Assembly: GCF_002906255.1 (NCBI RefSeq) | Contig: NZ_POTC01000005.1 | Coordinates: 1 to 64,000 of the forward strand | DNA: 64,000 nt | Source of the DNA: Novacetimonas maltaceti | GTDB lineage: Bacteria; Pseudomonadota; Alphaproteobacteria; Acetobacterales; Acetobacteraceae | Direction of reading: 5' to 3' | Shown: in pieces, positions 63,313 to 64,000 of the stretch | Layout of the letters: each line of letters opens with the position of its first letter | How positions within the stretch are numbered: the first letter of the stretch is position 1 | Translations under genes and position numbers: made by a program | The notes under the pieces: generated by a model | Seen by the model: only the letters and a program-made list of their open reading frames with translations | Told to the model about the DNA's origin: nothing | Databases searched by the model: none

Positions 63313-63388
63313 GTCCCGTTCGTCTAGAGGCCTAGGACACCGCCCTTTCACGGCGGCAACACGGGTTCGAATCCCGTACGGGACGCCA
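63313..63388 (+). tRNA. tRNA-Glu (TTC)
   Basis: The 76-base cloverleaf has acceptor GTCCCGT paired with ACGGGAC, anticodon arm CCGCCCTTTCACGGCGG carrying TTC, T arm GGTTCGAATCC, and an encoded CCA. It is followed by CCGCAG-TTTA-CTGCGG (63398-63413). Its 3' end is a probable attachment site for the integrase that begins downstream. Confidence 0.97.
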
Positions 63389-63509
63389 GCTACTTTACCG
63401 CAGTTTACTGCGGGTCTTGGCTGATTACAGGCACTTTCCTGATTTCCAATTAGTTGGACTTTGAGCCAATCCTGAGCCAAACGGGTTTCCGTCACTCAGG
63501 GATGGCTCA

Positions 63510-64000
63510 GTGATATCAGGGCTTTTCCAAAGCGAATCACAAAAGACGAATATCGACCCCACTACGGGCAGAGCGCTGCCAAAAGGCGTCTGGTATCGTG
63601 GCCCCAGCCAGTACCAAGCCCGGAAGATGGTGGACGGCAAACGTATCCGCAAAACATTCGCCTCAGCCGCTTTGGCTCGACGTTGGCTCAATGAAAAACG
63701 GGCCGAGATCGATCTGGGCCAGTTTCGTGATACCTCCGCCATCGACCGCATCCCGATCCGTCAGTTGATCGAACGCTATCGGGATGAGTGCATGCTCCAC
63801 AGGGAGAATGACCGCATCGGTCATATCCCTGCCCTCCTTGATGATCCTGTAGCATCCTGCATGGCAGGCAAATGGAAACCTGCTGACGTACGTGGATTTC
63901 GTGACCGGATGATTGAGACGGGCTTTGCGAAAGGCACGGTCGTCAAGCGCCTCAACCTACTCGCGAGCATCATTCGCCACGCAGTGTCCGAGTGGGATAT
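63510..64000 (+). CDS. Tyrosine-type site-specific integrase, 5' part only
   Basis: The frame opens with a GTG at 63510 (AGGGA 7 bases upstream) and runs off the right edge without a stop. It encodes an arm-binding-like N-terminus (LPKGVWYRGPSQYQARKMV, GKRIRKTFASAALARRWLN) and a SAM-like core-binding domain (DRIPIRQLIERYRDE, ADVRGFRDRMIETGFAKGTVVKRLNLLASIIRHA), the pattern of phage and island tyrosine recombinases. The catalytic domain lies outside the window. It follows tRNA-Glu directly, the usual place for an integrase next to its attachment site. GC content is lower than upstream. Confidence 0.85.
   Translation, partial: MISGLFQSESQKTNIDPTTGRALPKGVWYRGPSQYQARKMVDGKRIRKTFASAALARRWLNEKRAEIDLGQFRDTSAIDRIPIRQLIERYRDECMLHRENDRIGHIPALLDDPVASCMAGKWKPADVRGFRDRMIETGFAKGTVVKRLNLLASIIRHAVSEWD

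Noticed and set aside
63425-63751. Minus-strand ORF of 108 codons after tRNA-Glu
   Set aside because: It is opposite the integrase start, which has a ribosome-binding site and recognisable domain pattern.
1-64000. CRISPR array
   Set aside because: No array of regularly spaced identical repeats is seen. The only repeated sequences are the dispersed intergenic elements and short dyads.

Overview
The window looks like chromosome of an acetic acid bacterium (Alphaproteobacteria, Acetobacteraceae; Komagataeibacter/Gluconacetobacter-like). The grounds are the high GC content, typical alphaproteobacterial gene order (dcd-murA-hisG-hisD-infA-maf-rng-yacG), a FixL-type heme-PAS c-di-GMP phosphodiesterase of the kind known from cellulose-making acetic acid bacteria, and an AT-rich intergenic repeat I associate with that group. 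The genus is an inference; no rRNA gene is present.

Layout. 1-5.8 kb: the end of an OmpA-family gene, a cysteine synthase gene divergent from an Rrf2 regulator, two small exported proteins, and parE. 6-18.3 kb, mostly on the minus strand: a solitary nuoM, mutL, a BamF-like lipoprotein, lspA-ileS, ribF, a methionine-salvage cluster (mtnB-mtnD-mtnC), tatA, a CHAP-domain lipoprotein and recX. 18.6-23.2 kb: argD-argF, a small unknown gene, hslO and a lipoprotein. 23.3-29.5 kb: a DsbD-type reductase, hrpB and an HtrA protease. 29.5-31.4 kb: a low-GC insert carrying one unrecognised 490-residue protein. 31.4-34.8 kb: a two-component system, a small exported protein and a SIMPL protein. 34.9-41.2 kb: infC, thrS and two glycosyltransferases around a TPR protein. 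41.4-49.5 kb: a Rieske oxygenase, then dcd, murA, hisG, hisD, infA, maf, an RNase E/G-like gene, yacG and tRNA-Phe. 49.6-56.5 kb: a GlcG/HbpS-like protein, the heme-PAS phosphodiesterase, a gene-free AT-rich stretch, cytochrome b561, two unknown proteins and a ferritin-like di-iron protein. 56.8-63.2 kb: clpP, an OmpA-like lipoprotein, an aminotransferase, hom and recJ. 63.3-64 kb: tRNA-Glu followed by the start of a tyrosine integrase, which marks an integrated element running off the right edge.

Most of the window is housekeeping. The less ordinary parts are: a structured repeat family with five clear copies and one decayed copy, almost always between convergent genes; the orphan 490-residue gene; a likely ATA start codon in infC; a small conserved protein whose reading frame has no start codon; an isolated nuoM; a structured leader before the Rieske oxygenase; and the integrase next to tRNA-Glu.
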